A stretch of DNA of 64,000 nucleotides. Origin: Hyunsoonleella jejuensis (GTDB taxonomy: Bacteria > Bacteroidota > Bacteroidia > Flavobacteriales > Flavobacteriaceae). The stretch covers positions 620,001 through 684,000 of the forward strand of contig NZ_FOFN01000002.1 of NCBI RefSeq assembly GCF_900111025.1, given 5' to 3'. Numbering within the stretch: position 1 is the first letter of the stretch; each line of letters opens with the position of its first letter. The translations under genes were made by a program, and so were the position numbers. Positions 26,233 to 35,939 of this stretch are shown piece after piece. The notes under the pieces were generated by a model. That model was not told the DNA's origin, did not search any database, and was given only the letters and a program-made list of their open reading frames with translations.

Positions 26233-28440
26233 TTACCCTACTATGCTGGATTTTGAATTCATATTATTCATATAGGGGAATTTCGTTAAACGCTTACCTG
26301 TGGCCTTGTAAATCGCATTTGCAACCGCAGCACCTACAGGTGGCAGCGTTGGCTCACCTAATCCTGTTGGCGCAATATCGCTTTCAACAAAATGCACGTC
26401 TACCTTAGGAGTTTGTCCTATTCTGATTAATTGATAGGAATTAAAGTTATTGGCAGTTGGTACACCGTTTTTAAAACCAAAATCGGCATACAAAGCGTGA
26501 CCAATACCATCTAAAACACCACCCTTAGCTTGATTCATAGCACCTAACGGATTTACTACAATACCACAATCTATAGCACAGGTCACTTTTTTTACTACTG
26601 GAATACCATTTTCCATAGTGACATCTGCAACCTCAGCTACATGCGTATTGTGACAATAGTAAACTGATAAGCCTTGATAAACACCATCTGCAGTTTTACC
26701 CCAGTTGGATTTGTCTACCACCATTTTTAAAACACCCTGCAATCGCTCTGGGCTGTACTCTATTTTTGCATCAGGATTCTTTTTTACATTATCTAACAAA
26801 TCCATATGTAGTTGCACTCGGTCTACACCCAACTCTTCTGCTAACTCATCAAAAAAACTTTGTTCTGCACTCGCTAAAAAATTGGTATATGGCGCTCTCC
26901 AAGCACCCACAGTAATATTACTTTTTAATTGGGCACTATCCACTTGGTAATTTTCAATAGCTCCAGCAGGGAAAAAGTTAGGAATTAATCCATACATATT
27001 ACTATTAACGCACGCTTCTTTAAGATGGTATCCAGTAAGTTTTCCATCTTTTATAGAAGCCGCGATTTTATATTTACTAGCAGGACGATACACACCAGTA
27101 GTCATATCATCTTCTCTGGTAGAGACCATCTTAACTGGTTTCTTTATAGCATCGGAAATTTCTGCTACTTCTAAAACATAGTCATTGTAAAGTCGTCTGC
27201 CAAAACCACCGCCCATTCTAGTAAGATCTACATGAACATCTTCTACAGGTCGCCCTAACATACTTGCTACAGCATTTGCGGCAGCTTCAGGTGTTTGGGT
27301 TGGCCCAACCAAATGCACTTTATCAGCAGTAACATTGGCAAAGAAATTCATTGGCTCCAAAGTATTATGTGGTAAAAATGTAGATTCATAAACACGTTCT
27401 AAAACTTTATCGGCATCAGCAAAGGCCTTTTTCACATTACCGTCTTTACGTCGTGTTTTAAAAGTTTCACCCTCTAATAAACTTAGTAATTTTACATCAT
27501 GATCTTCAGAACTCTCTAATTCAGAATCTGTTTTCCAATTGGCAGTAATGGCTTTTTTTCCTTTTATAACATCCCACGTTGTATTTCCAATAACCACTAC
27601 TTTATCTGTTGTACTTAATTTTACACTCCAATTTGGTTTTCCTTCATTTAATAACATTCGCGCTTTTTCGCCAATTGTGATTACATCTATAACCCCAGGA
27701 AGTGCTTTGGCTTTTGTAGCATCATAAGAGTCTAAAACCTGCCCAAAAGCTGGAGGTCTTAAAACTGAAGCATACACCATGCCTTCTTCTTTATAATCTA
27801 AACCAAATAAAGGTTTTCCTGTGGTAATCTTATCGATATCAACATTACGTTTTCCTTTACCTATAATTTTAAAATCCTTTGGATCTTTTAAAGTAATTTC
27901 TTCTGGAACTTCTAAATTAGCTGCAGATTCAACAACATCGCCGTACCCAAGTGTTTCTCCGTTGGAATTGGTAATAACACCTGCGCTAGCAGTACAGGTA
28001 CTGGCATCTACGCCCCAGCGTGCAGCAGCTGCATTTACCAGCATTTGTTTTGCAGTAGCCCCTGTTTCACGTAAGGGCTGCCAACTTCTTCGAATAGATT
28101 GACTACCACCAGCAACTTGACCACTAAAATTTTCAGTATCTAAAGGTGCCTGAACCACGTAAACGTCTTCCCAAGGAACATCTAACTCTTCAGCAATTAT
28201 CATTGGCATAGATGTTTTCACCCCTTGTCCAATTTCTGGGTTAACAGAGTATATCGTCACTTTTCCTTCCGGTGATATTTTAATGTATGCGTTGAAATCC
28301 TTATAATTAAGCTGACTTAAATCTACAGGTAGCTCTACATCTGATTTGCAGGCATTAAACAGGTTAAACCCAATTAACATACCGCCACTTGCTAATGCCG
28401 ATGTTTTTAAGAATGACCTTCTACTAAATGTATGTTTCAT
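26233..28440 (-). CDS. Xanthine-dehydrogenase-family molybdenum-binding subunit (IorB-like)
   Basis: The 735-residue catalytic subunit carries an N-terminal twin-arginine signal (RRSFLKTSALASGG), so it should be exported folded. Aldehyde-oxidase domains follow, with GQVAGGSQSIRR, RMGGGFGRR and a C-terminal GLGEPTLPPVGAAVANA, whose glutamate is the usual catalytic base. The two-subunit layout without an FAD subunit resembles isoquinoline 1-oxidoreductase/aldehyde dehydrogenase (IorAB) enzymes. The substrate is unknown. Confidence 0.9.
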   Translation of the reverse strand: MKHTFSRRSFLKTSALASGGMLIGFNLFNACKSDVELPVDLSQLNYKDFNAYIKISPEGKVTIYSVNPEIGQGVKTSMPMIIAEELDVPWEDVYVVQAPLDTENFSGQVAGGSQSIRRSWQPLRETGATAKQMLVNAAAARWGVDASTCTASAGVITNSNGETLGYGDVVESAANLEVPEEITLKDPKDFKIIGKGKRNVDIDKITTGKPLFGLDYKEEGMVYASVLRPPAFGQVLDSYDATKAKALPGVIDVITIGEKARMLLNEGKPNWSVKLSTTDKVVVIGNTTWDVIKGKKAITANWKTDSELESSEDHDVKLLSLLEGETFKTRRKDGNVKKAFADADKVLERVYESTFLPHNTLEPMNFFANVTADKVHLVGPTQTPEAAANAVASMLGRPVEDVHVDLTRMGGGFGRRLYNDYVLEVAEISDAIKKPVKMVSTREDDMTTGVYRPASKYKIAASIKDGKLTGYHLKEACVNSNMYGLIPNFFPAGAIENYQVDSAQLKSNITVGAWRAPYTNFLASAEQSFFDELAEELGVDRVQLHMDLLDNVKKNPDAKIEYSPERLQGVLKMVVDKSNWGKTADGVYQGLSVYYCHNTHVAEVADVTMENGIPVVKKVTCAIDCGIVVNPLGAMNQAKGGVLDGIGHALYADFGFKNGVPTANNFNSYQLIRIGQTPKVDVHFVESDIAPTGLGEPTLPPVGAAVANAIYKATGKRLTKFPYMNNMNSKSSIVG

Positions 28441-28459
28441 TTTCTTCGTTATGATTGGA

Positions 28460-28921
28460 TTAACTTATTTTTTCTGATGCTAATTTTACAGCTTCCTCGA
28501 TACTATTGTAAGACGCACATCTGCAAATATTACCGTTCATGGCGTTTCTAATTTCATCTCTTGAAGGATTTGGATTTTCATCAAGAAATGCAGAAGCCGT
28601 CATAATTTGTCCTGCTTGACAATAACCACATTGCGGGACATCAATTTCCTTCCAAGCCTTTTGTACAGGGTGATCGTTATGTTCAGAAAGCCCTTCAATG
28701 GTTGTAATCTCCATATCTTCAACTTGAGATACTTGAAGCAAACAGCTTCTTGTAGCACTACCATCTAAATGAATAGTACATGCGCCGCATTGCCCAATAC
28801 CACAACCAAATTTAGTGCCTACAAGCCCAATATGATCTCGCAAAACCCAAAGCAATGGTGTGTCGGCATCAGCCTCAACAATGTGTTTCTTGTTATTAAT
28901 TTTTAAGTTGAACGTTGGCAT
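28460..28921 (-). CDS. (2Fe-2S)-binding small subunit (IorA-like)
   Basis: The 153-residue subunit has a plant-type [2Fe-2S] domain (CGIGQCGACTIH) and the second all-alpha cluster domain (CGYCQAGQIM, GNICRCASY). It feeds electrons from the molybdenum subunit encoded next. Nineteen bases separate the two genes. No TAnnTTTG box was found immediately upstream. Confidence 0.93.
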   Translation of the reverse strand: MPTFNLKINNKKHIVEADADTPLLWVLRDHIGLVGTKFGCGIGQCGACTIHLDGSATRSCLLQVSQVEDMEITTIEGLSEHNDHPVQKAWKEIDVPQCGYCQAGQIMTASAFLDENPNPSRDEIRNAMNGNICRCASYNSIEEAVKLASEKIS

Positions 28922-29095
28922 AGTATTAAATTTTTATTCAATATAGAAAAAATAATTTTCAATAAATCTCTAAAAATCTGTTTTAACATTGCTTTAATTT
29001 TTAAAAATCACCTTAAGTTATTCTTATTTTATTCTGTTTACATCTAATGCATCTACCTTTTATTTGTTCCTACTAAAAAAATAAACCTATTTTTA

Positions 29096-29497
29096 ATGGT
29101 TGAATGTTTTAAAATACAGATGATAAATTCAAAACGTATTGGCCAAATATTTGGTCCTATTTTATTTATAATCATTAGATTATTCTTTAATCCTGAAGGA
29201 CTATCTGATGATGCCAATGGTATTTTGGCTTCAACCGTTTGGATTGCTATTTGGTGGATCACTGAAGCTATTACGCAGCAGCTGCATTATTGCCTATTGT
29301 GCTTTTATGCTCCCTGTAGCAACTCCACGTAATGCTGTCGTTTTTGGTTAAGGCTACTTAAGAATTGCACATATCATAAGTAAAGGAATTGTGATGAATA
29401 TTATCTCTATTGTACTCTTAAACTATTCATATATTTTGTACTTCCAGAATTATGGGACATTGCTATTGAAGGATTTCCTGAGAGCCTAAAACGCTAG
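29096..29497 (+). pseudogene. Remnant of an SLC13/DASS-type anion transporter
   Basis: The 5' part encodes a typical DASS start (GPILFIIIRLFFNPEGLSDD, then ASTVWIAIWWITEAI). A frameshift near 29273 moves the reading to AAALLPIV. At about 29300 the sequence jumps directly to the family's C-terminal signature AFMLPVATPRNAVVFG. The C-terminal remnant then has a TAA stop at 29349 and a further frameshift near 29425 before YFVLPELWDIAIEG and the stop at 29495. Most of the transporter, roughly 1 kb, is therefore deleted. The final stop overlaps the stop of the convergent yheT-like gene. Confidence 0.85.
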
Positions 29498-30453
29498 TTA
29501 AATTGTTGAATAAACTCAAATGCACGCCTTTCATTATAGTACACATTATTTCTATCAATAAAACCAGAATGTCCGCCATAATTAGGCATTTCTAAAAACA
29601 CATTTGTATTGTCTTTGGCATTTTTCACAGGGTAACATTCAGGGGATAAAAACGAATCGTTTAATGCATTTATGATTAGCGTAGGAACTTCAATGTTATC
29701 AAGAAATTGTAGGCTAGAACATTTTTTATAATAATCTTCAGCATCTTTAAACCCATGTGCTTTAGATGTGTATACATTATCAAAATCATGTAGTGTTTTA
29801 ATCGAGGTTATCTCCTCAATCTTTATCTCATCTGGAAAACGTTCTTGCTTCTTTTGAAGTCTTTTCACTAAAGGTTTTAAAAACCGATCATGGTACAGCT
29901 TATTTTTAATAGCGTGTAGTTCTTTGGCCGCACCTGATAAATTACATGGCACAGATACAGCTATACCAGCTTTTACTTCTTTTGGCACGCTATTGCTTTC
30001 ACCTAAATATTTCAAAATAATATTAGCACCAAGACTTATTCCCTTCAAATATATCTCTGAATAGTTTTTATTTGAAATGGCATGCTGAATGACCTCAATT
30101 AAATCTCCCGTCGCTCCGGAATGATAACTGTAATAAAACCTATTGTCTTCTCCACTACAGCCTCTAAAATTTACGCAAACAGCATCTATACCATTTTCGT
30201 TGAATAATTTAGCTGCACCGGTTACATAAGGTCGTTGCCCGTGACCTTCCAGTCCATGTAAAAGAATAATGAGTTTATTAGATTTTACTTTGGAAAAACT
30301 CCAGTCTAAATCTAAAAAATCACCGTCGTTTAATGTGATGCGTTCTCGTTCCTGTATTAAACTAATACTTCTAAATAGTCCTGAATAAACGGTGGTGACA
30401 TACCCGTTTTTGAGATAAAATGGTGGTTTGTAGGTTGACTCTAGTACTGGCAT
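29494..30453 (-). CDS. YheT-type alpha/beta hydrolase
   Basis: The 319-residue protein has LHGLEGHGQRPYVTGAA near the oxyanion hole, nucleophile serine in KGISLGANIIL, a downstream aspartate in NALNDSFLSPE and the catalytic histidine in NYGGHSGF. This matches the UPF0017/YheT family of esterase-like hydrolases, whose substrates are unknown. It has no signal peptide. It is the last of a row of reverse genes from tilS. Confidence 0.88.
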   Translation of the reverse strand: MPVLESTYKPPFYLKNGYVTTVYSGLFRSISLIQERERITLNDGDFLDLDWSFSKVKSNKLIILLHGLEGHGQRPYVTGAAKLFNENGIDAVCVNFRGCSGEDNRFYYSYHSGATGDLIEVIQHAISNKNYSEIYLKGISLGANIILKYLGESNSVPKEVKAGIAVSVPCNLSGAAKELHAIKNKLYHDRFLKPLVKRLQKKQERFPDEIKIEEITSIKTLHDFDNVYTSKAHGFKDAEDYYKKCSSLQFLDNIEVPTLIINALNDSFLSPECYPVKNAKDNTNVFLEMPNYGGHSGFIDRNNVYYNERRAFEFIQQFN

Positions 30454-30483
30454 TATCTAATTGATATTAGTTTAACCAATACA

Positions 30484-31131
30484 TTATTTCATTAAATTTA
30501 TTATTATAACTCCATTTGCACCCCTAACGCCGTACTCTGCGGCTTTGGAGTCTTTTATGATGGTTACCGATTTTATTTGATTCGGATCTATATCAATGAT
30601 GTTACTAACAGGTGAACCATTAACTATGAACAATGGATCTGTTGAGCTATTAAAACTGGTAATACCCCTTATAACAACTCTATTATCTGCACTAACTTGA
30701 ACCCCACTTACCCTAGCTCTAAAATAGTCGTAAACGGTGTTAAACATCATCGGAGCTCTTTCCTTTTTTCTCTTCTTTTTTTGGACAGGTTGGTTTAATG
30801 CCAAATTAATATTCATACTATCCTTAACGTAAATAACTTCCAAGTCCTTTTCACCATTATAAGCAACTTCTTTAACGCCATAAACAGATGATAAAAACAT
30901 TAACTTTAATGGTGCTTTTTTCAATTTCAATTTAAAACTGCCTTTATCATCAGTTTTAACATCCATTTTTTTATCATCAATAAAGACTGAAGCATTTACA
31001 ACCGGTCGTCCTATAGAATCCATTACTTTTCCTTTAATGACAGTTTTCGAGCTTTTCTGAGCGTTCCCTATCGAAACACTAAATAAAACAGCAACTATAA
31101 TATAACTTATTAACTTTTTTGTAATCATCAT
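30484..31131 (-). CDS. Stand-alone carboxypeptidase-like / TonB plug domain protein
   Basis: This 215-residue protein has a signal peptide (to about residue 25) and a CarboxypepD_reg-like beta domain (about 30-105, KGKVMDSIGRPVVNASVFID). The C-terminal part resembles a TonB-dependent receptor plug (VVIRGITSFNSSTDPLFIV, then KDSKAAEYGVRGANGVI). The beta-barrel of SusC-type receptors is absent, and the sequence ends cleanly after the plug. Such small proteins occur in Flavobacteria; whether they are functional or relics is unknown. Confidence 0.82.
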   Translation of the reverse strand: MMITKKLISYIIVAVLFSVSIGNAQKSSKTVIKGKVMDSIGRPVVNASVFIDDKKMDVKTDDKGSFKLKLKKAPLKLMFLSSVYGVKEVAYNGEKDLEVIYVKDSMNINLALNQPVQKKKRKKERAPMMFNTVYDYFRARVSGVQVSADNRVVIRGITSFNSSTDPLFIVNGSPVSNIIDIDPNQIKSVTIIKDSKAAEYGVRGANGVIIINLMK

Positions 31132-31193
31132 TTGGATACTCTAATAGGTTAATTTTTCTAAAAATAACGAAAAGGTTAATACCTTGAAAATAA

Positions 31194-32813
31194 TTAACAT
31201 TCTATATTAATAAATTTAAAATTATCACCATCAAACAATCCTTTATCACTTAATTTTAATGATGGAATAACAAGTAAAGCCATAAAGGAAAGCGTCATAT
31301 AAGGCGCATATAAATTACTCCCCAATTGTTTAGCAAACTTATCTAATTCCGCATAGGATTTTCCAATAGTTTCACCATCTTTATCGCTCATAATTCCTGC
31401 AACAGGTAGTGGTACAATTTTTTCGTTAGCATTAGAAACCGCACAGATACCGCCTTTGTTTTTAATAATTAAATTCACAGCATTACAAATAACCTCATCT
31501 GAAACACCAACAGCAATAATATTGTGGGAGTCGTGACCAACGGAAGATGCTATTGCGCCCTCTTTCAATCCGAAATTTTTTATAAACGCAATCGCTGGTT
31601 TTTGGTTTTGATAACGGTTGACTACGGTTATTTTTAGTATGTCATTTATGGTATTTGAAACTAGATTGCCCTTTTCAACTCTAGCTTCTGCAATTAATTC
31701 ATTAGTAACTAACTGTCCTTCTAAAGCTTCAATGACTCTTATATTTTTTGAAAACGATTCGAGTTTGAAATCTGAAACCACCTTCTTTTCGCAATTAAAA
31801 TTGTTTAAATTTTCAAATGATACTGGTTTAATTAAAGATTTTCCATTCTTAAAAACTAATTCGCCATTGATGTAGGTTTGAAGTGTTTTGAAATTCACCA
31901 AATCTTCAACCACAATAAAATCAGCTAAGTCGCCGGCTTTCAATAAACCAACATCGAGACTATAATGTTTTACAGGATTTACACAAGCCGCATGCAATAC
32001 TTTAAAAACATCTATACCTTTTGAAACTGATCTGACACATAATTGATTAATATGCCCTACCAGTAAATCGTCTGGGTGTTTATCGTCACTACAGAACATC
32101 ATCTTTTCAAAATGCTTTGGTAACAAGTCGATTAATGCTTCAAAGTTTTTAGCAGCACTTCCCTCGCGTATCAAAATCTTCATACCTTTTTGAAGCTTTT
32201 CTAAGGCTTCTTCGAACGTAAAACACTCGTGGTCTGTTGAAATTCCAGTATTTATATACTTTGAAATATCATCCCCTCTTACTCCTGGTGCATGCCCATC
32301 AATAGGTTTATTAAAATGTCTTGCCCATTCTATTTTCTTTAAAACTTCTTCATCATCATATAAAACACCTGGGTAATTCATCATTTCCGCTAGGTATTTG
32401 ATATCGGAATGTTCTAATAGTTTTTTAATTCCTTCGGAATTTATAACGGCTCCGGCTGATTCAAAATTAGTTGCAGGTACACAAGACGGTGCTCCAAAAT
32501 TGAATTTAAAAGGGACTTGTTTACCATTTTCAATCATAAACTCTACACCTGCCACACCCAAAACATTAGCGATTTCGTGCGGATCTGAAACCGTGGCGAC
32601 TGTACCATGTTTTACTGCTATTTTAGCAAATTCTGAAGGCACTAACATGGAACTTTCTATATGAATATGGGCATCTATAAATCCAGGAAGAATATAATGT
32701 TGTACATAATGATTTTTTTCTTCAATCGATACAATTTTACCATTTTCAAAAGTGATTTCACCTTTGTAAATGCTTTTGTTTTGTATGTCTACTATTTGAC
32801 CTTGGATTTTCAT
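31194..32813 (-). CDS. ade: Adenine deaminase
   Basis: The protein (about 539 residues from ATG 32813) converts adenine to hypoxanthine. An upstream in-frame start at 32840 adds nine non-family residues and is not preferred. The metal-binding motif [39 protein letters not shown] and the C-terminal SVGHDSHNI segment match the amidohydrolase Ade family. It follows tilS by about 50 bases in the same direction. Confidence 0.93.
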   Translation of the reverse strand: MKIQGQIVDIQNKSIYKGEITFENGKIVSIEEKNHYVQHYILPGFIDAHIHIESSMLVPSEFAKIAVKHGTVATVSDPHEIANVLGVAGVEFMIENGKQVPFKFNFGAPSCVPATNFESAGAVINSEGIKKLLEHSDIKYLAEMMNYPGVLYDDEEVLKKIEWARHFNKPIDGHAPGVRGDDISKYINTGISTDHECFTFEEALEKLQKGMKILIREGSAAKNFEALIDLLPKHFEKMMFCSDDKHPDDLLVGHINQLCVRSVSKGIDVFKVLHAACVNPVKHYSLDVGLLKAGDLADFIVVEDLVNFKTLQTYINGELVFKNGKSLIKPVSFENLNNFNCEKKVVSDFKLESFSKNIRVIEALEGQLVTNELIAEARVEKGNLVSNTINDILKITVVNRYQNQKPAIAFIKNFGLKEGAIASSVGHDSHNIIAVGVSDEVICNAVNLIIKNKGGICAVSNANEKIVPLPVAGIMSDKDGETIGKSYAELDKFAKQLGSNLYAPYMTLSFMALLVIPSLKLSDKGLFDGDNFKFINIEC

Positions 32814-32862
32814 ATTTAGATGGTCTTGTTGACGAAACACCTCGACTGCACTCGGTGTAACA

Positions 32863-34176
32863 CTAATCTTTCAATTCTATTTTCATAATTTGTTTAGTTG
32901 TTTCAGTAACCTTAAACCTATCATCAGCTCTTCTATTTATAACCCAAACAATGTCTTCTCCCGAACATAATAACCAAGTATTTTCTTTATCCAAAAGGGA
33001 AAACTTTTCATCTTTAAAATACTTACTCAACTTCTTTTTCCCTTGCATTCCCAAGGGATAAAACACATCGCCTTCTTGACGTTTCCTTAATTGAAGTGGA
33101 TATTTCAATTTATCTTTATCTACATAAATTGCATTGGGTTTGTCCCTAGAAATTGTATCTGCTTCGTTAAAAAATAAAACTCCAAAAGGTGTTTCTTTTT
33201 TGGTTTCGTTTTTTGAAATTGAAATTGTTTCGCTTTCTTCAAAGGAAATTGTACTTAGCAGTAAATGGTCTCGATTTTTAATGAGACGGTGCGTGTTGGA
33301 CAGTACTTGCTTACCCGTTTCTGCATCCAATAAATCCAACATATCATTCCACTCTGTAAAACCAAAACTTTTAAACACCTCAAACAAATACGCTTTGGGA
33401 TTATTTACCTTTTTGAATTCTGAAATTTTAAAAGCAATATGATCGTTATTCATAGTTGTAATTGCACGCTTTAAAACAGCATTTGTGCTTTCCTCAACAA
33501 TATCTGCAGTATCTCTTAAATTTTCTAAAGTAGATTGAAAACTTTGTAATAAACTTGGATTGATTTCCTTTAGAATCGGCACCACTTCATGCCGTAATTT
33601 ATTTCGTAAATATTTAACCGATTTGTTACTGCTATCGTCTCGCCATTTGATGTTATTTTCTTTAGCAAACACTTCAATTTGTTCGCTTGAAAATGGTAAT
33701 AACGGACGCACAAATTTACCATTTACTTCAGGAATTCCTGTTAAACCTTCTAGCCCTGTTCCTCTAGTAAAATTGATTAAAAATGTTTCTAAATTATCGT
33801 CAGCGTGGTGTGCCGTTAAAATATAATCGAATTGTAATTGTTCTGCTAATTCGCTAAACCAATTATAGCGCAACTCTCGAGCCGACATCTGAATGGAACG
33901 TTTGTTATCCTCAGCATATTGCTTTGTATCAAAACGTTGCGCAAAAACCTCTAAATCTAGGTTTTCCGCTAGTTCTACAACAAAATCTTCATCAGCATCA
34001 CTTTCATCTCCTCTTAGATTGAAATTGCAATGTGCTAGAGCTATTTTTAAACCTGATTTATGGCATAAATGGGTTAACACTACACTATCAATACCTCCAG
34101 AAATAGCAATTAGAATTTTACTTTCTTTTAGGAAAGAGAATTTTTTATCAATATGTATTTTGAAATCTTGTTGCAC
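32863..34176 (-). CDS. tilS: tRNA(Ile)-lysidine synthase TilS
   Basis: The 437-residue enzyme modifies C34 of the AUA-reading tRNA-Ile. The PP-loop [16 protein letters not shown], the [11 protein letters not shown] motif and the [23 protein letters not shown] block are intact, and a TilS C-terminal domain follows ([24 protein letters not shown]). The start is GTG 34176. No ATG occurs before the P-loop. A -7 box at 34181-34188 places transcription start within a few bases of this GTG, so the mRNA may be almost leaderless. Confidence 0.94.
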   Translation of the reverse strand: MQQDFKIHIDKKFSFLKESKILIAISGGIDSVVLTHLCHKSGLKIALAHCNFNLRGDESDADEDFVVELAENLDLEVFAQRFDTKQYAEDNKRSIQMSARELRYNWFSELAEQLQFDYILTAHHADDNLETFLINFTRGTGLEGLTGIPEVNGKFVRPLLPFSSEQIEVFAKENNIKWRDDSSNKSVKYLRNKLRHEVVPILKEINPSLLQSFQSTLENLRDTADIVEESTNAVLKRAITTMNNDHIAFKISEFKKVNNPKAYLFEVFKSFGFTEWNDMLDLLDAETGKQVLSNTHRLIKNRDHLLLSTISFEESETISISKNETKKETPFGVLFFNEADTISRDKPNAIYVDKDKLKYPLQLRKRQEGDVFYPLGMQGKKKLSKYFKDEKFSLLDKENTWLLCSGEDIVWVINRRADDRFKVTETTKQIMKIELKD

Positions 34177-34180
34177 ACAT

Positions 34181-34188
34181 CAAAGTTA
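34181..34188 (-). promoter_or_regulatory. -7 box for tilS
   Basis: TAACTTTG on the minus strand is a perfect TAnnTTTG match only 5 bases upstream of the GTG start codon. This implies a leaderless or near-leaderless transcript. Confidence 0.55.
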
Positions 34189-34240
34189 TTGAAATTAAGA
34201 TGTACGCAATAATTTATAAGTCATAAAATACAACAACACA

Positions 34241-34852
34241 TTATTGAACTCTAAAAAAATAATGTCCGTCTGTTCCATTTCTGGTAAAGGTAATGTTACA
34301 ACTTTTAAATTTTATTTGATTTTCTAACGTATTGTAACTATCAAATATATCTGCATTGTTTTGATTCTCAGTGCTAAACACATTATTTCTTGCATTAACA
34401 ATACAATAATCACCCGTTGTGTTAATTGAGATACCTAATCTATACTCATAAAAAAGATTATCGTTTGTGAGTTCTGGAAGGTAATCAATAGCTTCGGAAC
34501 ATACATTAAAACTGAAGGGTTCTCCAATATCGTAGCTTATCGTTGCATCTGTAAATACTTCTGCGTTGACTTCTGTTTGATTAACAAGTTTTAAGACGAA
34601 TAATCCATCTAAAAATACTTGAGTATCTGTTATGAGTTCTGGCGTAGTAGCTTCAGTGCAATAATCCACAAGCATTGATGATATTTGCGCATTAAGCCAA
34701 ATAGTCTGATCTACAGCATAGGTTTCAACTATGTTTTCTACATTTATTTCATAAACTTCAGGGTCTTCTAAACCACATTCGTCTGTAGCGTCTTCACATA
34801 AAACAGCCATAAAAAGTGGCGCCAATACAATAAACTTTAAGTGTTTTTTCAT
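34241..34852 (-). CDS. Hypothetical envelope protein
   Basis: The preferred start is ATG 34852, which gives a signal-like N-terminus (KKHLKFIVLAPLFMAVLCEDAT); an upstream ATG at 34981 would add 43 unlikely residues. Cys19 ends a lipobox-like stretch (MAVLC), so lipidation is possible. The remaining sequence is beta-rich and acidic with several cysteines and no recognised domain (about 203 residues in total). Its function is unknown. Confidence 0.65.
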   Translation of the reverse strand: MKKHLKFIVLAPLFMAVLCEDATDECGLEDPEVYEINVENIVETYAVDQTIWLNAQISSMLVDYCTEATTPELITDTQVFLDGLFVLKLVNQTEVNAEVFTDATISYDIGEPFSFNVCSEAIDYLPELTNDNLFYEYRLGISINTTGDYCIVNARNNVFSTENQNNADIFDSYNTLENQIKFKSCNITFTRNGTDGHYFFRVQ

Positions 34853-35055
34853 AAGTTCTTTTATATTAAGATGCATTTCTTTGTAAAGGTTGCGTAAAAC
34901 AAACGAATTAAATTTTATTTTATTCTTGTATAGTAGTGAAGACGCAAACTTTTTAGGGTTGTACGCTTCATTAGGTTTCAACTGCGCTAAACCTGAAAGT
35001 AATTAAAGCAAACCAGCATAAATCTAGTTTTTGCAAACTAAGCTTGCAGATAGGT

Positions 35056-35141
35056 GCGCAAGGGATTGCAGCGGCAGCTTTTGGCGAGGCGTGCATCGAG
35101 CCAAAACTATTAGCGGAAAGCTCGACCCTTTAGGGTTGCGC
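35056..35141. ncRNA. Structured repeat-like intergenic element
   Basis: This patch is clearly more GC-rich than its surroundings and lies in the 394-base gap before the sigma-like gene. Outer words GCGCAA (35056-35061) and TTGCGC (35136-35141) pair. An internal perfect stem TTTTGGC/GCCAAAA (35079-35085 with 35100-35106) and a CCCTTTAGGG hairpin lie between them. No open reading frame of note runs through it. Similar GC-rich hairpin elements are known between genes in Bacteroidetes, but I cannot name this one. It may be a repeat rather than an expressed RNA. Confidence 0.45.
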
Positions 35142-35176
35142 CATAATGTATATAAGCATCATAAATCAATTTTTGT

Positions 35177-35219
35177 ATGACAAAAATCATATGTCCATTT
35201 TAGTTTTTTTGTAACTTTA
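35177..35219 (+). promoter_or_regulatory. FNR-type site and -7 box of the sigma-like gene
   Basis: The palindrome ATGAC-AAAA-ATCAT (35177-35190) stands 32 bp (centre to centre) upstream of the -7-like box TAACTTTA (35212-35219). This places the site near -41 from the expected transcription start, the class-II activator position of Crp/Fnr proteins. The same motif and spacing occur at ccoS and hemN. Confidence 0.55.
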
Positions 35220-35246
35220 AGACAGTAATATTAAAATTGTTGAGCC

Positions 35247-35939
35247 ATGTGTACGATAGATAAATTAACGGATAAAGCTACCAAATCTGAATTTGATAAA
35301 AGGGTGATTTCTGCCACACAACATTTGCAAGCTTATGTAAAACATCGCCTGTATATCGCGGAGTCTACCAAGATTATCCCGAAGAACATGTATAAATCTC
35401 ATGATATTATAGACGAAGGTATCGCGAAATTTTACGAAAAAGGATACAATGTTGATGCCGATGCGGCCATTATTAAAATTGAACTGTTTAAAATTGTAGA
35501 TGCCGATTTGGATGAGCTTTTTAAAAAGGAAGCGTTCCACCAAAACACTATGAGCACACACTCCATTTTAACGGATGAATTGGATGGTTTGGACGAAAAA
35601 TTTACCGTAGATGAAGACTTTGATTTTATTATGAATGACGAGTTAAGCGATATCTCGTACCATCAAGACCAGGAAAAAAAGCACGTGTTCGTTTATGACG
35701 ACAAGAATGCATCTATTGAAAATGCACTAGAAATCTCTGATATATCCGCTAAACGCAATAAATATTTACTGGGGAAATTCTATACCTATTTACCACTAAG
35801 AGTTTCTGATGTGGTAGATTTATTCATTTTTGGAAAATTAAGTTTTGAAGATATTGCGAAAATTAAGAATATTGAAGTAAAACGCGTAGAACGTATTTTG
35901 GACTTAGTGATGGAAGATTTTAAAGAACATCTAGATTAG
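35247..35939 (+). CDS. Sigma-70-like region 4 protein, function unknown
   Basis: This 230-residue protein has an HTH-like C-terminus (VVDLFIFGKLSFEDIAKIKNIEVKRVERIL) resembling sigma region 4. The acidic N-terminal part (DEDFDFIMNDELSD) is not recognisable as region 2. Related proteins occur in Flavobacteriaceae and are sometimes annotated as sigma-like, but promoter recognition is unproven. An FNR-type site upstream suggests induction at low oxygen. The stop overlaps the convergent pabB stop by 4 bases. Confidence 0.65.
   Translation: MCTIDKLTDKATKSEFDKRVISATQHLQAYVKHRLYIAESTKIIPKNMYKSHDIIDEGIAKFYEKGYNVDADAAIIKIELFKIVDADLDELFKKEAFHQNTMSTHSILTDELDGLDEKFTVDEDFDFIMNDELSDISYHQDQEKKHVFVYDDKNASIENALEISDISAKRNKYLLGKFYTYLPLRVSDVVDLFIFGKLSFEDIAKIKNIEVKRVERILDLVMEDFKEHLD

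Noticed and set aside
34853-34981. N-terminal extension of the envelope protein
   Set aside because: It would place a signal-like segment about 45 residues into the protein.
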